Positions 7,571-16,851 of a stretch of 64,000 nucleotides of DNA are shown piece after piece. Every line of letters begins with the position of its first letter. Within the stretch, counting starts at the first letter, position 1. Below the pieces are notes generated by a model that worked only from the letters and a program-made list of their open reading frames with translations, had not been told where the DNA came from and did not search any database. The translations under genes were made by a program, and so were the position numbers. This DNA comes from Peptoniphilus pacaensis (GTDB lineage Bacteria; Bacillota; Clostridia; Tissierellales; Peptoniphilaceae): assembly GCF_900088125.1 (NCBI RefSeq), contig NZ_FLQT01000003.1, positions 369,070 to 433,069 of the forward strand, in the 5' to 3' direction.

Positions 7571-9316
7571 TTACTTCGTGCGCACATTGCCCAAAAAGAT
7601 TTCCCCGGTGTCGGCATTCATGGTGATCACATCCCCTTGCATGAGGCCGCCGGTAATGCCGGCGCAGCCGACGATGGTGGGCTTGGATACGGAAAGGCCT
7701 GCGATGGCCGAGGGCGAGGTAAGCCCTTCTTCCTCGGAAATAAATCCGCCGCAGCGGGCCAAATAGGGCGCGAGGAATTTATCGTAGCTCTTCGCCACAA
7801 TAATATCCCCGTCGGTAAAGTCACGCACGAAAGATGCGTCGCCTGTGGCGATTCGCACCCGCGCCGTCTTGTGGCCGCCGACGATGCCCACGCCTTTGTG
7901 CAGGGTGGATGCCACCTGATGGACCTTCACCACATTGGTGCTGCCCGCCACGCCTTGGGGAACTCCCGCCACCATGACGATGAGATCGCCATCCTTAATG
8001 TAGCCGGCCCGCTTCACCACCTTCGCCGTGTGTTCGAAAATTTCCCTGCCGCGGGTCTTGCCCTTGACGCCGGTGACGCCCCATTGCAAACTCATTTGCC
8101 TCAAGACGCGGTCGTCGTCGGTGACGGCGAAGGTGTCCATCTCCGGTCGAAACTTCGCCAGATTTCTCGAGCTGAAGCCCGTGGACGTGGCGATGACGAT
8201 GGCGTCGGCGGAAAGTTCCTCCGCCATTTCCACGGCGTGGCGCACGATGACATTGGTGGTGTTGTGCTTAAACTTTGCGCTCCTGCTCAAAATATGCTCG
8301 TAGTCCAACGCCGCCTCGGTCACGGCGCAGACCTTGGCCATGGTCTTTACCGCCTCCACGGGATACTTCCCACCGGCGGTTTCTCCTGAAAGCATGACGG
8401 CGCTGGTGCCGTCGATAATTGCATTGGCCACATCCCCCACTTCCGCCCGGGTGGGGCGGGGATTGCGTATCATGGAGTCCAGCATTTGCGTGGCGGTAAT
8501 GACGGGAATGCCCTCGTCGATGGCCCGCTCGATGAGCTGCTTTTGCACCAGAGGCACCCGCTCCGTTTCGATTTCCACGCCCATGTCGCCCCGCGCCACC
8601 ATGATCCCGTCGGCGAAAGAGGCGATGGCATCCATATTGTCGATGCCTTCTTTGTTTTCGATTTTCGCGATGACCTTTATGCCTTCGCCGTCGTAGGTTT
8701 CCAGCACGTCCCGAATGGCGAGAAGGTCGTCCTTCTTGCGAATAAAGGAGGCCGCGATAAAGTCCACCCCTTCTTCGATGCCGAAGCGAATGTCCGCCAC
8801 GTCTTTTTCCGTAAGGGCCGGCAGCTGAATGGAGGCTCCGGGCACGTTAATGCCCTTGTGATCCTTGATCACGCCGCCGTTTAAGACCTTGGTGTGAATG
8901 GTGGTGCCTTCAATGGCTTCCACCTCAAGGGCCAGGAGACCGTCGTCCATTAAAATCATTTGTCCCGGCGCCACGTCTTTGTAAAGCTCGCCGTAGGTAA
9001 TGGCGACGCCGGCCTCGTCCCCTTCCCGCTCATGGGCGTAGAGGGCGAAGGACGCCCCTTCCCGCAAGGTGGCCTCGCCGCCTTTAAAGGTCACGGTGCG
9101 AATCTCCGGCCCCTTGGTATCCAACATAATGGCGATGGGCAGATTCATTTCTTCCCGCACTTTTTTGATCCGGTCCATGGTCTCTCTGTGGCTGTCGTAA
9201 TCGCCGTGGGAAAAATTTAAGCGGCACACATTGACGCCGGCGGCAAAAAGTTCCCGCAGCGTGGCCTCGTCCCAGGAGGCCGGCCCGATGGTGGCCACGA
9301 TTTTTGTCTTTTTCAT
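7571..9316 (-). CDS. pyk: Pyruvate kinase with C-terminal extra domain
   Basis: 581 residues from the second of two adjacent ATG codons, which has better spacing from AGGAG; the first (9319) is possible. The opening KTKIVATIGPASWDE, AIMLDTKGPEIRT, VIAKIENKEGIDN and ARGDMGVEI are pyruvate kinase signatures. It converts phosphoenolpyruvate and ADP to pyruvate and ATP. The last 100 or so residues form the PEP-utiliser-like extension known from Bacillus-type enzymes. In the block GLTSPSAIAGLS the position usually occupied by TSHAA in that domain reads TSPSA, so the histidine is missing. It is the last gene of the murB to pyk operon, close behind pfkA. Confidence 0.95.
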   Translation of the reverse strand: MKKTKIVATIGPASWDEATLRELFAAGVNVCRLNFSHGDYDSHRETMDRIKKVREEMNLPIAIMLDTKGPEIRTVTFKGGEATLREGASFALYAHEREGDEAGVAITYGELYKDVAPGQMILMDDGLLALEVEAIEGTTIHTKVLNGGVIKDHKGINVPGASIQLPALTEKDVADIRFGIEEGVDFIAASFIRKKDDLLAIRDVLETYDGEGIKVIAKIENKEGIDNMDAIASFADGIMVARGDMGVEIETERVPLVQKQLIERAIDEGIPVITATQMLDSMIRNPRPTRAEVGDVANAIIDGTSAVMLSGETAGGKYPVEAVKTMAKVCAVTEAALDYEHILSRSAKFKHNTTNVIVRHAVEMAEELSADAIVIATSTGFSSRNLAKFRPEMDTFAVTDDDRVLRQMSLQWGVTGVKGKTRGREIFEHTAKVVKRAGYIKDGDLIVMVAGVPQGVAGSTNVVKVHQVASTLHKGVGIVGGHKTARVRIATGDASFVRDFTDGDIIVAKSYDKFLAPYLARCGGFISEEEGLTSPSAIAGLSVSKPTIVGCAGITGGLMQGDVITMNADTGEIFLGNVRTK

Positions 9317-9324
9317 CATTGCTC

Positions 9325-10281
9325 CTATATGGAAATTTTATCCACCAAGTGGTAGAGATCCCGGTCGAAAGTTTTTTCCACGGCCAAGGCTTCCTTCAGG
9401 TCCATGGCAAGCATCCTTCCGCCCTTGAGGCCCAGAGCCAGGGATTTCTTGTCGCCGAAGCAGTAATTCACCGCCTCGGCTCCCAGGCGGGATGCGTTGA
9501 TGCGATCGGTGCCCGTGGGGATGCCGCCTCGCTGCACATAGCCCAATATGGTGACCCGGGTTTCGATGGCCGTGGCCTCTTCCAAATCCCGGGCCAGGGC
9601 GTAAGCGGAAAGCTTATCTTCTGTGAGAAGGATAATGTGGTGGCGCTTGCCGCGAAGCTTGCCCGCCAGCATTTTCTTCTTCACCTCGTCGAAATCGAAA
9701 TCCACCTCGGGAAGAATCACGCTCTCCGCCCCGCCGGCGATGGCCGCATAGAGGGCCAGGTCGCCGCAGTGGCGGCCCATGACCTCCACGATATTGGCCC
9801 GCTTATGGGCGCTTGAGGTGTCGCGAATCTTGCCGATGGCATCCAATATGGTTTCTATGGCGGTGTAAAAGCCGATACTCCCGTGTTGGTAGCCCAGGTC
9901 GTTGTCGATGGTGGCGGGAATGGTGATCACCGATTGCCCCGCCTCGGACAGAGCCAGGGCCCCGCGCATGGAGCCGTCGCCGCCGATGACCACCAAGTGT
10001 TCGATGTTCATGGCGTCCAAATGCTTTTTCGCCTCCGCCGGTCCGTCGGCTTCCCGCATCTTTTCCGAGCGGGAGGTGCCCAAAACGGTGCCGCCTTTGT
10101 GGACGATGTCCGCCACGGAAGAAAGGTCCATGGCGTAGGCGTCTTCGTCGAAAATGCCGGCAAAGCCGTTGCGTATGCCCACCACTTCTTTGTTTTCATA
10201 AACGGCCGAGCGTACCACCGCCCGTATGGCGGCGTTCATGCCCGGGGCGTCGCCGCCGCTGGTCAATAATCCTATGGCCAT
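9325..10281 (-). CDS. pfkA: ATP-dependent 6-phosphofructokinase
   Basis: 318 residues, the standard length of the bacterial tetrameric enzyme. It opens with MAIGLLTSGGDAPGMNAAIRA (ATP site) and has VVIGGDGSMRGA and PATIDNDL, which carries the catalytic Asp residues. Catalyses fructose 6-phosphate to fructose 1,6-bisphosphate. It lies 7 bp after dnaE and just before pyk, an arrangement common in Firmicutes that coordinates the two committed glycolytic steps. Confidence 0.96.
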   Translation of the reverse strand: MAIGLLTSGGDAPGMNAAIRAVVRSAVYENKEVVGIRNGFAGIFDEDAYAMDLSSVADIVHKGGTVLGTSRSEKMREADGPAEAKKHLDAMNIEHLVVIGGDGSMRGALALSEAGQSVITIPATIDNDLGYQHGSIGFYTAIETILDAIGKIRDTSSAHKRANIVEVMGRHCGDLALYAAIAGGAESVILPEVDFDFDEVKKKMLAGKLRGKRHHIILLTEDKLSAYALARDLEEATAIETRVTILGYVQRGGIPTGTDRINASRLGAEAVNYCFGDKKSLALGLKGGRMLAMDLKEALAVEKTFDRDLYHLVDKISI

Positions 10282-10287
10282 AATGCC

Positions 10288-13200
10288 TCACTTTCTAATG
10301 ACGTCTTCGTCGGGGTCGATGTATCTGCTTAAGTCCTGAAGCAGCCCGTCGTCGCAGGCCACGGCCATGGTCTTGGGCATGCCCAGGGCTTTTTCTTCGT
10401 CGGTAAAATATAATACCACGGGAACGGATCCCCGGTGCAGTTTCAAAATGGCTTCGATATCCTCTTGAAGGCTCCGATTGGGTAGGCGGATAAATAGCGT
10501 TCCCCAATCATCCTCGTCATCCAGGGCCCGAATGGATTCCACCAGGATCTTCCCCTCTTCCACTTCGCTGCCTTCGATACGGCCGGTCACCGTAATGAGC
10601 TTGCCCTCTTCAAATAGCCCCGGGGGCAGAGAGGCGTAGACCTTGGGAAAGACCACGAGTTCGATGGTGCCGTAGAGATCTTCCAAGACGCCGAAGGCCA
10701 TCATTTGATTCTTCTTGGTTACCAGGGTGCGGGTCTCTCTCAACATTCCGCCCAAGGTGCGATTAAACAAGACATCGGTGCTTTCCAGGGCTTCTTTTAC
10801 GGAAGCCGTGTCCGAATCCGTTTGCCGCTTTAGGCTTTCGGTGTAGGATTCCAGGGGATGGCCGGAGACGTAAATGCCCAGCACCTCCCGCTCGTACTCC
10901 AGCTTCTGCTTTTGATCGTAGTCCTTCAGCCTGGGCAGGGCCTCCTCCATGGTGGCCTGTGCCTGTTGAAACAGACTCACCTGCCCAGGGATGTTGCGCT
11001 TGTTTTCGCCCTGGATCTGATCCATTAATTTGTCGTAGACCGCCAGGTACTGAGGCCTGTTGCCGCCCAGTGTGTCGAAGGCGCCTGCCTTGATCAAAGA
11101 TTCCATGCTCCGCTTGTTCATGGCGCCGGGGGCCACCTTATCCACTCGGCGGATAAATTCCGTCATGGATGTAAAGGGTCCGTCTTCCCGCGCCTTTTCA
11201 ATGGCGCGGACGAAGTTGGCGCCGACATTTTTTATGCCCTTTAGGCCGAAGCGAATGGCGCCCTCTTCCACATTAAATTTCAAATAGCTCCTGTTTACAT
11301 CGGGAGGCAGGAGGGGAATATTCAGCCGCTTCACTTCTTCGATATACATGCGCATGTGATCGGCATTGGACATAAAGGAGGTGATCTGCGCTGCCATAAA
11401 TTGGGCGGGGTAGTAATGTTTCAGCCACGCCGTGCGGTAAGCCACCACGGCATAGGCCACGGAGTGGGATTTGTTGAAGGCGTAGTTGGCGAAGTCGATC
11501 ATAAGATCGTAAATATTGTTGGCGCTTGCCTCGTCCACGCCGTTGCGCAGGGCCCCCGCCACGTCTACTTCTCCGTCGTCTTTCAAGCTGCCGTAGATAA
11601 AGTTTTGCCGCTCCTGTTCCATGACGGCCATTTTCTTTTTGCTCATGGCGCGGCGCACCAAGTCCGCACGGCCCAGGGAGTAGCCCCCGACCCGGCGCAC
11701 GATTTCCATGACCTGTTCCTGATACACGATGCAGCCGTAGGTCTCTTCCAAAATATCCTTCAATGCCTCGTGGGGATAGCTGATCTTCGAGGGATCGTGC
11801 TTCGATTCCACGAATTTCGGAATTTGATTCATGGGCCCCGGTCGGAAGAGGGCGTTTGCGGCGGCGAGGTCCGCAAATTTCGTGGGCTTTAGGTCCTTTA
11901 AGAAGGCCCGCATGCCGCCGCTTTCAAATTGAAACACGCCTAAGGTTTCCGCACGCTGAAACATTTCCAGCACCTCGGGATCCTCGTAGTCCATGCTGTC
12001 GAAGTCGATGGTCTTGCCATAATCCCGCTCGATGAAGCGCAGGGCGTCGCGAATCACCGTGAGGGTCCTGAGGCCCAAAAAGTCCATTTTCAACAGGCCC
12101 AGCTCTTCCAGCTCGATCATATTAAATTGGGTGGAGATGATCTCGCCGTTTCGCGTGAGAGGCACGTAGTCCGTCATGGGATTTTGGCTGATGACCACGC
12201 CGGCGGCGTGGGTGGAGGTATGCCGCGGCACCCCTTCCAAGCGGCGGGCCAAATCCAAGAGCCGGTGCACGTCCTCTTCTTCCTCGTAAGATTTTTTTAA
12301 GGTAGGAGAAATCTCCAGGGCCCGATTCAGGGTGATGTTTAATTCATTGGGCACCTGTTTCGCCACGAAATCCACCCGTCCGTAGGGCAGATCCATGACA
12401 CGGCCCACGTCCCGAATCGCGGCACGGGCGCCCAGGGTTCCGAAGGTGACGATTTGCGCCACGTGATCTTCCCCGTACTTGTCGATGACGTAGCCGATGA
12501 CTTCTTCTCTACGCTCGTAGCAAAAATCCACGTCGATATCCGGCATGCTCACCCGCTCGGGATTTAAAAAACGCTCGAAGAGCAAACCAAACTTTAAGGG
12601 ATCCACGTCGATGATCTCGAGAGCGTAGGAGACCACGCTCCCCGCCGCCGAGCCCCGCCCCGGGCCCACTTCGATGCCGGCGGAGCGGGCGAAGCGAATG
12701 AAGTCCCAAACGATGAGAAAGTAATCCGTATAGCCCATGGAAAAAATCGTGTTCAGCTCAAATTCCACGCGGCTGCGCACGGCGTCACTCACCTCGCCGT
12801 AGCGCTTCACGAGACCCTTCTCCACCAGCTCCCGGAGATAGGCTTCGTTGGTATAGCCTTCGGGCAGTTCGAAATGGGGCAGGTGAAGGTGGTGAAACTC
12901 CAGCTCCACATGACAGCGGGCGGCGATTTTCGCCGTGTTCTCCAAGGCCTCGGGGGCGTAGGGGAAAAGTTCCGCCATTTCCTCCGGGCTCTTGACGTAA
13001 AATTCGTCGGAGGGGAAGCGCATGCGGCTCTCCTCTTCCAAAATCGATCCCGTTTGAATGCACAGAAGGGCGTCGTGGGCGTCGGCGTCCTCTTTATTTA
13101 AGTAGTGGCAGTCGTTGGTGGCGATAAGCTCGATCCCCGTCTCCTCCGACAGGCGCAGAAGCTTTCGATTCACTTCCTTCTGCTCCCGCATGCCGTGGTC

Positions 13201-13722
13201 CTGAAGCTCCAAAAAGAAATTGTCTTTGCCGAAAATTTCCCGGTAGCGCAGGGCCGCTTCCTTCGCCCCCTCGTCGTTGCCCTGCAAGAGCTCCTGCTGC
13301 ACCTCGCCGCCTAAACAGGCGGAGGTGGCGATAATGCCCTGGCTGTGCTTTCTCAAGTCCTCCATGTCCACCCGCGGCTTGTAGTAAAAGCCGTCCACGT
13401 AGCCGATGGAGACGATGGACATTAAATTTTCCCAGCCCGCCTGATTTTCCGCGAGGAGAATCAAGTGGTAGCGCCGGTTGCTCTTGTCCGTCACCGATTT
13501 ATCCTGTTTCGTGACGTAAACCTCGCAGCCTAAAATGGGCTTCACGCCCGCCGCCGTCGCCGCCTTGTAAAAAGCCACCATGCCGTACATATTTCCGTGA
13601 TCCGTCAAGGCCACGGCGTCCATCCCCATGGCCTTCACCCGCTCGGGGAGGTCGGCGACTTTCGTAAAGCCGTCGAGAAGGGAATACTCCGAGTGTAAAT
13701 GCAAATGTACGAAAGATCCCAT
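10288..13722 (-). CDS. dnaE: DNA polymerase III alpha subunit, DnaE type
   Basis: 1144 residues. The PHP domain starts with HLHLHSEYS (residues 6-14). The polymerase core has GPGRGSAAGS (353-362) and the catalytic PDIDVDF (394-400), followed by tandem HhH and a C-terminal OB-fold region containing ITVTGRIEGSEVEEGKI. No DEDD exonuclease insertion is present, so this is DnaE and not PolC. It replicates chromosomal DNA, in Firmicutes mainly extending primers on the lagging strand alongside PolC. It sits between the HPr gene and pfkA. Confidence 0.96.
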   Translation of the reverse strand: MGSFVHLHLHSEYSLLDGFTKVADLPERVKAMGMDAVALTDHGNMYGMVAFYKAATAAGVKPILGCEVYVTKQDKSVTDKSNRRYHLILLAENQAGWENLMSIVSIGYVDGFYYKPRVDMEDLRKHSQGIIATSACLGGEVQQELLQGNDEGAKEAALRYREIFGKDNFFLELQDHGMREQKEVNRKLLRLSEETGIELIATNDCHYLNKEDADAHDALLCIQTGSILEEESRMRFPSDEFYVKSPEEMAELFPYAPEALENTAKIAARCHVELEFHHLHLPHFELPEGYTNEAYLRELVEKGLVKRYGEVSDAVRSRVEFELNTIFSMGYTDYFLIVWDFIRFARSAGIEVGPGRGSAAGSVVSYALEIIDVDPLKFGLLFERFLNPERVSMPDIDVDFCYERREEVIGYVIDKYGEDHVAQIVTFGTLGARAAIRDVGRVMDLPYGRVDFVAKQVPNELNITLNRALEISPTLKKSYEEEEDVHRLLDLARRLEGVPRHTSTHAAGVVISQNPMTDYVPLTRNGEIISTQFNMIELEELGLLKMDFLGLRTLTVIRDALRFIERDYGKTIDFDSMDYEDPEVLEMFQRAETLGVFQFESGGMRAFLKDLKPTKFADLAAANALFRPGPMNQIPKFVESKHDPSKISYPHEALKDILEETYGCIVYQEQVMEIVRRVGGYSLGRADLVRRAMSKKKMAVMEQERQNFIYGSLKDDGEVDVAGALRNGVDEASANNIYDLMIDFANYAFNKSHSVAYAVVAYRTAWLKHYYPAQFMAAQITSFMSNADHMRMYIEEVKRLNIPLLPPDVNRSYLKFNVEEGAIRFGLKGIKNVGANFVRAIEKAREDGPFTSMTEFIRRVDKVAPGAMNKRSMESLIKAGAFDTLGGNRPQYLAVYDKLMDQIQGENKRNIPGQVSLFQQAQATMEEALPRLKDYDQKQKLEYEREVLGIYVSGHPLESYTESLKRQTDSDTASVKEALESTDVLFNRTLGGMLRETRTLVTKKNQMMAFGVLEDLYGTIELVVFPKVYASLPPGLFEEGKLITVTGRIEGSEVEEGKILVESIRALDDEDDWGTLFIRLPNRSLQEDIEAILKLHRGSVPVVLYFTDEEKALGMPKTMAVACDDGLLQDLSRYIDPDEDVIRK

Positions 13723-13739
13723 AGTCGTCCTCTCTAAAT

Positions 13740-13771
13740 AAAAAAAGAGCCGTCGATTAGGCCGGCTCTTT
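13740..13771 (-). terminator. Terminator between the HPr gene and dnaE
   Basis: On the minus strand the 9-bp stem AAAGAGCCG/CGGCTCTTT is followed by at least six T. The HPr stop codon falls in the loop. It may separate or attenuate transcription between the upstream operon half and dnaE-pfkA-pyk. Confidence 0.8.
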
Positions 13772-14029
13772 ACTTAATTCGTTTTCGATAAATTCCACCA
13801 AGCCTTCGATGGCTTTTTCCTCGTCGCTGCCTTCGGCCTGTAAGGTAATCTCTTGACCGGAGAAAATGCCCAGGCTCATAATGCCGATAATGCTCTTGCC
13901 GTTGACTTCTTCGCCGTCGCGAAGGATGGTGATGTCCGATAAGTACTGATTGGCCGCTCTGACAAACATAGCCGCCGGTCTGGCGTGCAGACCTTCCTCG
14001 TTATTAATAATTACCTTGGACTCTTTCAA
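13757..14029 (-). CDS. HPr family phosphocarrier protein
   Basis: 90 residues. GLHARPAAMF contains the phospho-acceptor His of HPr, and NGKSIIGIMSLG contains the regulatory Ser equivalent to Ser46. HPr-type proteins carry phosphate in the PTS or act in carbon regulation. No enzyme I or PTS genes are present here. Its position after whiA matches the location of crh in Bacillus, but unlike Crh this protein keeps the active-site His, so it can act as a true HPr. Confidence 0.92.
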   Translation of the reverse strand: MKESKVIINNEEGLHARPAAMFVRAANQYLSDITILRDGEEVNGKSIIGIMSLGIFSGQEITLQAEGSDEEKAIEGLVEFIENELSKEPA

Positions 14030-14030
14030 T

Positions 14031-14975
14031 TCAAACTCCTCTCAGCTTTTCCGCCAGCTCGTGTATTTTCTTCAGCCGATGATTGACGCCGCTTCGGGAC
14101 ATTTTCGGCTCCATCATCTCGCCGATTTCCGCCAAACTCGCCTCGGGGTGGTTCATGCGGGCACGGGCCACGGGCAGCAGTTCCTCGTCCAATGCCGAAA
14201 AACCCACGGTCTTTTCGATGAGCTCCAAATCCCGGAGCTGCCTCGCCGCCGCGTTCACGGTCTTGGACAGATTCGCCGTCTCGCAATTCACCAGACGGTT
14301 CACATTGTTTCGAACATCTTTCACCACGCGGGTGGATTCAAATTCCAAGACGGAGCGATTCGCTCCCATAAATGCCAAGAGATCGGAAATTTTTTCCGCC
14401 TCTTTTAAATAAATAATGTAATCGTCTTTTCTGTAAACGCCCTTGGCCGAAAAGCCCGCGCGCTTCAGCCACTTAATGATGTCCTCGCCGTGGGTCTTGT
14501 CGTGGGAGATCATCTCCAGATGGTATCTCTTCGACGGACTGGTCACGGATCCCGCCCCTAAAAAGGAGGCGCGGATGTAGGCGCGAATGGACTCCGGATC
14601 CCGCAAGAGGGACGGGTCCACGGCGTAGTGCATTTGAAAGACATTGTCGGGACGAAGGAAATCGCTGTCCAATAAGAGAGAGCGCACCGCTCCTTCGTCG
14701 GTCATGCGGATTCGGTACTGCTTGTTCTTCTTCAGATACATGTTCTGCGTCGCCGCCACTTCCACATCGCTGCCGATGAGGCGCTTAATGGCCGACAGAA
14801 TCCGCCGGGCCACGGAGGCATTCTCCGTGTGGAATGAAAGGTCTATTTTAAGCCCTTCCCTCAGGCGAATCACGCCGCAAGTGCGCACGTACGCCGCCAG
14901 CTCCGCGTGAAGAATCGCCACGTCCTCCATGGGCACGCGGGCCAATTCATTTTTTACATCTTTTGAAAAACTCAC
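14031..14975 (-). CDS. whiA: Sporulation-type regulator / cell division factor WhiA
   Basis: 314 residues. The N-terminal part is a LAGLIDADG homing-endonuclease-like fold without nuclease function (FLGAGSVTSPSKRYHLEM). The C-terminus has a helix-turn-helix, SLAEIGEMMEPKMSRSGVNHRLKK. WhiA binds DNA and influences cell division and chromosome segregation in Firmicutes. It lies directly before the HPr gene, one base apart, and after yvcK in the conserved rapZ-yvcK-whiA cluster. Confidence 0.95.
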   Translation of the reverse strand: MSFSKDVKNELARVPMEDVAILHAELAAYVRTCGVIRLREGLKIDLSFHTENASVARRILSAIKRLIGSDVEVAATQNMYLKKNKQYRIRMTDEGAVRSLLLDSDFLRPDNVFQMHYAVDPSLLRDPESIRAYIRASFLGAGSVTSPSKRYHLEMISHDKTHGEDIIKWLKRAGFSAKGVYRKDDYIIYLKEAEKISDLLAFMGANRSVLEFESTRVVKDVRNNVNRLVNCETANLSKTVNAAARQLRDLELIEKTVGFSALDEELLPVARARMNHPEASLAEIGEMMEPKMSRSGVNHRLKKIHELAEKLRGV

Positions 14976-15017
14976 AGCGTCCTCGATTCTACTCCCTCTC
15001 TATTATAGAGCAGTTCT

Positions 15018-16013
15018 TCATCCCTTGCAATGGATTTCCCGATAACGATCGCACAAGCTTAAAAGCCGTTGAGCCACGCTCAGGCCGTCGTGGCGAATGA
15101 GTCCGTCTTTCTCCGCCATAAAGGCCCCGGTCTCCAGATCGATGCCTTTGGCTTTCAGTGCCGCCTCTTCATCTGCGCGCAAATAAATGGGCCGCACTCC
15201 TTCTTCCTCGGCGTATCTTTCCAAGAGGGCCTCGTCCATTTGCCCGTCGTTGACGATAATGGAGCGCACGGGCCGCTTCAGGCCGTGGGCTCTCATGGCC
15301 TCGAGATGATCGGTGAGGCTCATGCCCTCGGTCTCCCCTCGCTGCTCCATAATATTGGCCACATAGACCAAGGGGGCGCGGGATTCGTTTAATGCCCGGG
15401 CCACTTCCGGTACGAGGAGATTGGGGATCAGAGATGTATATAAACTTCCCGGGCCGATGACCAAAAGATCCGCCGCCAAAATTTCGTCGATGCAGTCACC
15501 GTTAGCTTTCGGCGCCCGGGGATCCAGCTCCATGGAGGTAATGGCCACGTCATTTTCGTAGGCATACTCGGGGATGGCCGACTCGCCGCGGATGCTGCTT
15601 CCGTCGGCGTAGTGGGCGATGAGGGCGATGGATTCTTCCGTCACGGGAAGCACGCGCCCCGTAATCTTCAACACCTCCGCCGCTTCCCGCACCCCTTCGG
15701 CAAAGCCGCCGTAGACGTCGGTTAGGGCGGTGATAATTAAATTGCCCATGTTCTGGCCCTTGAGCTCCCCTTCTTTAAATCGATACTGGAGGAGATTTTT
15801 CAGAGAAGGCTCCGCATTGGCGAGAGCCACCAAGCAGTTGCGCACATCCCCCGGAGGGAGCATGCCGTATTCTCTTCTGAGCATGCCGCTGTTGCCGCCG
15901 TCGTCGGCCATGGTGACGATGGCGGTAATGTCTTCGCTGAAGCGCTTTAAGCCCCGCAGGAGGGCGGATATTCCCGTGCCGCCGCCGATGACGACAAATT
16001 TCGGATCGCTCAT
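15018..16013 (-). CDS. yvcK: YvcK / GlmR-type gluconeogenesis factor
   Basis: 331 residues of the CofD-like YvcK family. The opening FVVIGGGTGISALLRGLKRF and the block MADDGGNSGMLRREYGMLPPGDVRNCL are characteristic, as is LVIGPGSLYTSLIPNLLV. YvcK/GlmR binds UDP-GlcNAc and directs carbon into cell-wall precursors during growth on gluconeogenic substrates. Its ATG begins one base after the rapZ stop, in the conserved cluster with whiA. Confidence 0.95.
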   Translation of the reverse strand: MSDPKFVVIGGGTGISALLRGLKRFSEDITAIVTMADDGGNSGMLRREYGMLPPGDVRNCLVALANAEPSLKNLLQYRFKEGELKGQNMGNLIITALTDVYGGFAEGVREAAEVLKITGRVLPVTEESIALIAHYADGSSIRGESAIPEYAYENDVAITSMELDPRAPKANGDCIDEILAADLLVIGPGSLYTSLIPNLLVPEVARALNESRAPLVYVANIMEQRGETEGMSLTDHLEAMRAHGLKRPVRSIIVNDGQMDEALLERYAEEEGVRPIYLRADEEAALKAKGIDLETGAFMAEKDGLIRHDGLSVAQRLLSLCDRYREIHCKG

Positions 16014-16014
16014 A

Positions 16015-16851
16015 TTACTCGCCTAAATCCCTGTGCCCGAGAATAACGGAATAGCCCGCTTCCTTTAATGCCTCGTTCAGCCGCTCCGCCATGGCCACGG
16101 AACGATGAAAGCCGCCGGTGCAGCCGATGCCGATGGTCAGATGCTCCTTCCCCTCGGCCACGTAGTCCTCGCCGAAGGTCTTTAGGTAATTCACCAAGTA
16201 ATTGACGAAGGCCTCCGCCTTCTCGTTTCCGAAGACGTAGTCCCGAGTCTCGGGATTCAATCCGTTTTTCCTTTTCAGCTCGCTGACGTAATAGGGATTG
16301 GGAAGAAAGCGCATGTCGAAAACCAGATCCGCCTCTTCCAAAATACCGTTCTTGTAGCCGAATGAGATAACGGAGACACCGAGTTTGCCCCGCTCCTCAA
16401 TCAAAATGCTTTTCAGGCGGATTCGCAAATTGTAATTGGTCATTTTCGACGTGTCGATAATATGATCCGCCCGCTCTCGCAAGGGCTCCATGCGCCGCTT
16501 TTCTTCCTCGATGCCTCGGGCGATGGAGGAGCTCAGGGGATGGGGCCGGCGCAGGGCCTTAAAGCGCTGGATGAGCACGTGGGGATCCGCTTCCAAATAG
16601 ATCACCGTCACATCGTCCACCCGCTCGTCCAGGGTGTGAATGGCCACATCCAGTTCCTTAAAAAACAGGCCGCTTCGAATGTCCAAGACCAGTGCCACTA
16701 AGGGCATGTTCGCCTCTTCCACCATATCGATAAATTTCGGGAACAGGGCCGGCGGCAAATTGTCCACGCAGTAGTAGCCCAAATCTTCCGCCGCCTTCAG
16801 CGCCTGGCTCTTGCCGGCGCCAGAAAGCCCCGTTAAAACTAAAAGCTTCAT
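16015..16851 (-). CDS. rapZ: RNase adapter / nucleotide-binding protein RapZ
   Basis: 278 residues from ATG at 16851, which overlaps the murB stop as ATGA; the longer upstream frame is inside murB. Walker A GLSGAGKS is at residues 8-15. The C-terminal domain includes KNGLNPETRDYVFG and IGIGCTGGFHRSVAMAERL, both typical of RapZ (YvcJ). Family members bind nucleotides; in E. coli RapZ guides RNase E to GlmZ, whereas the Gram-positive role is less defined. Overlap with murB suggests coupled translation. Confidence 0.95.
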   Translation of the reverse strand: MKLLVLTGLSGAGKSQALKAAEDLGYYCVDNLPPALFPKFIDMVEEANMPLVALVLDIRSGLFFKELDVAIHTLDERVDDVTVIYLEADPHVLIQRFKALRRPHPLSSSIARGIEEEKRRMEPLRERADHIIDTSKMTNYNLRIRLKSILIEERGKLGVSVISFGYKNGILEEADLVFDMRFLPNPYYVSELKRKNGLNPETRDYVFGNEKAEAFVNYLVNYLKTFGEDYVAEGKEHLTIGIGCTGGFHRSVAMAERLNEALKEAGYSVILGHRDLGE

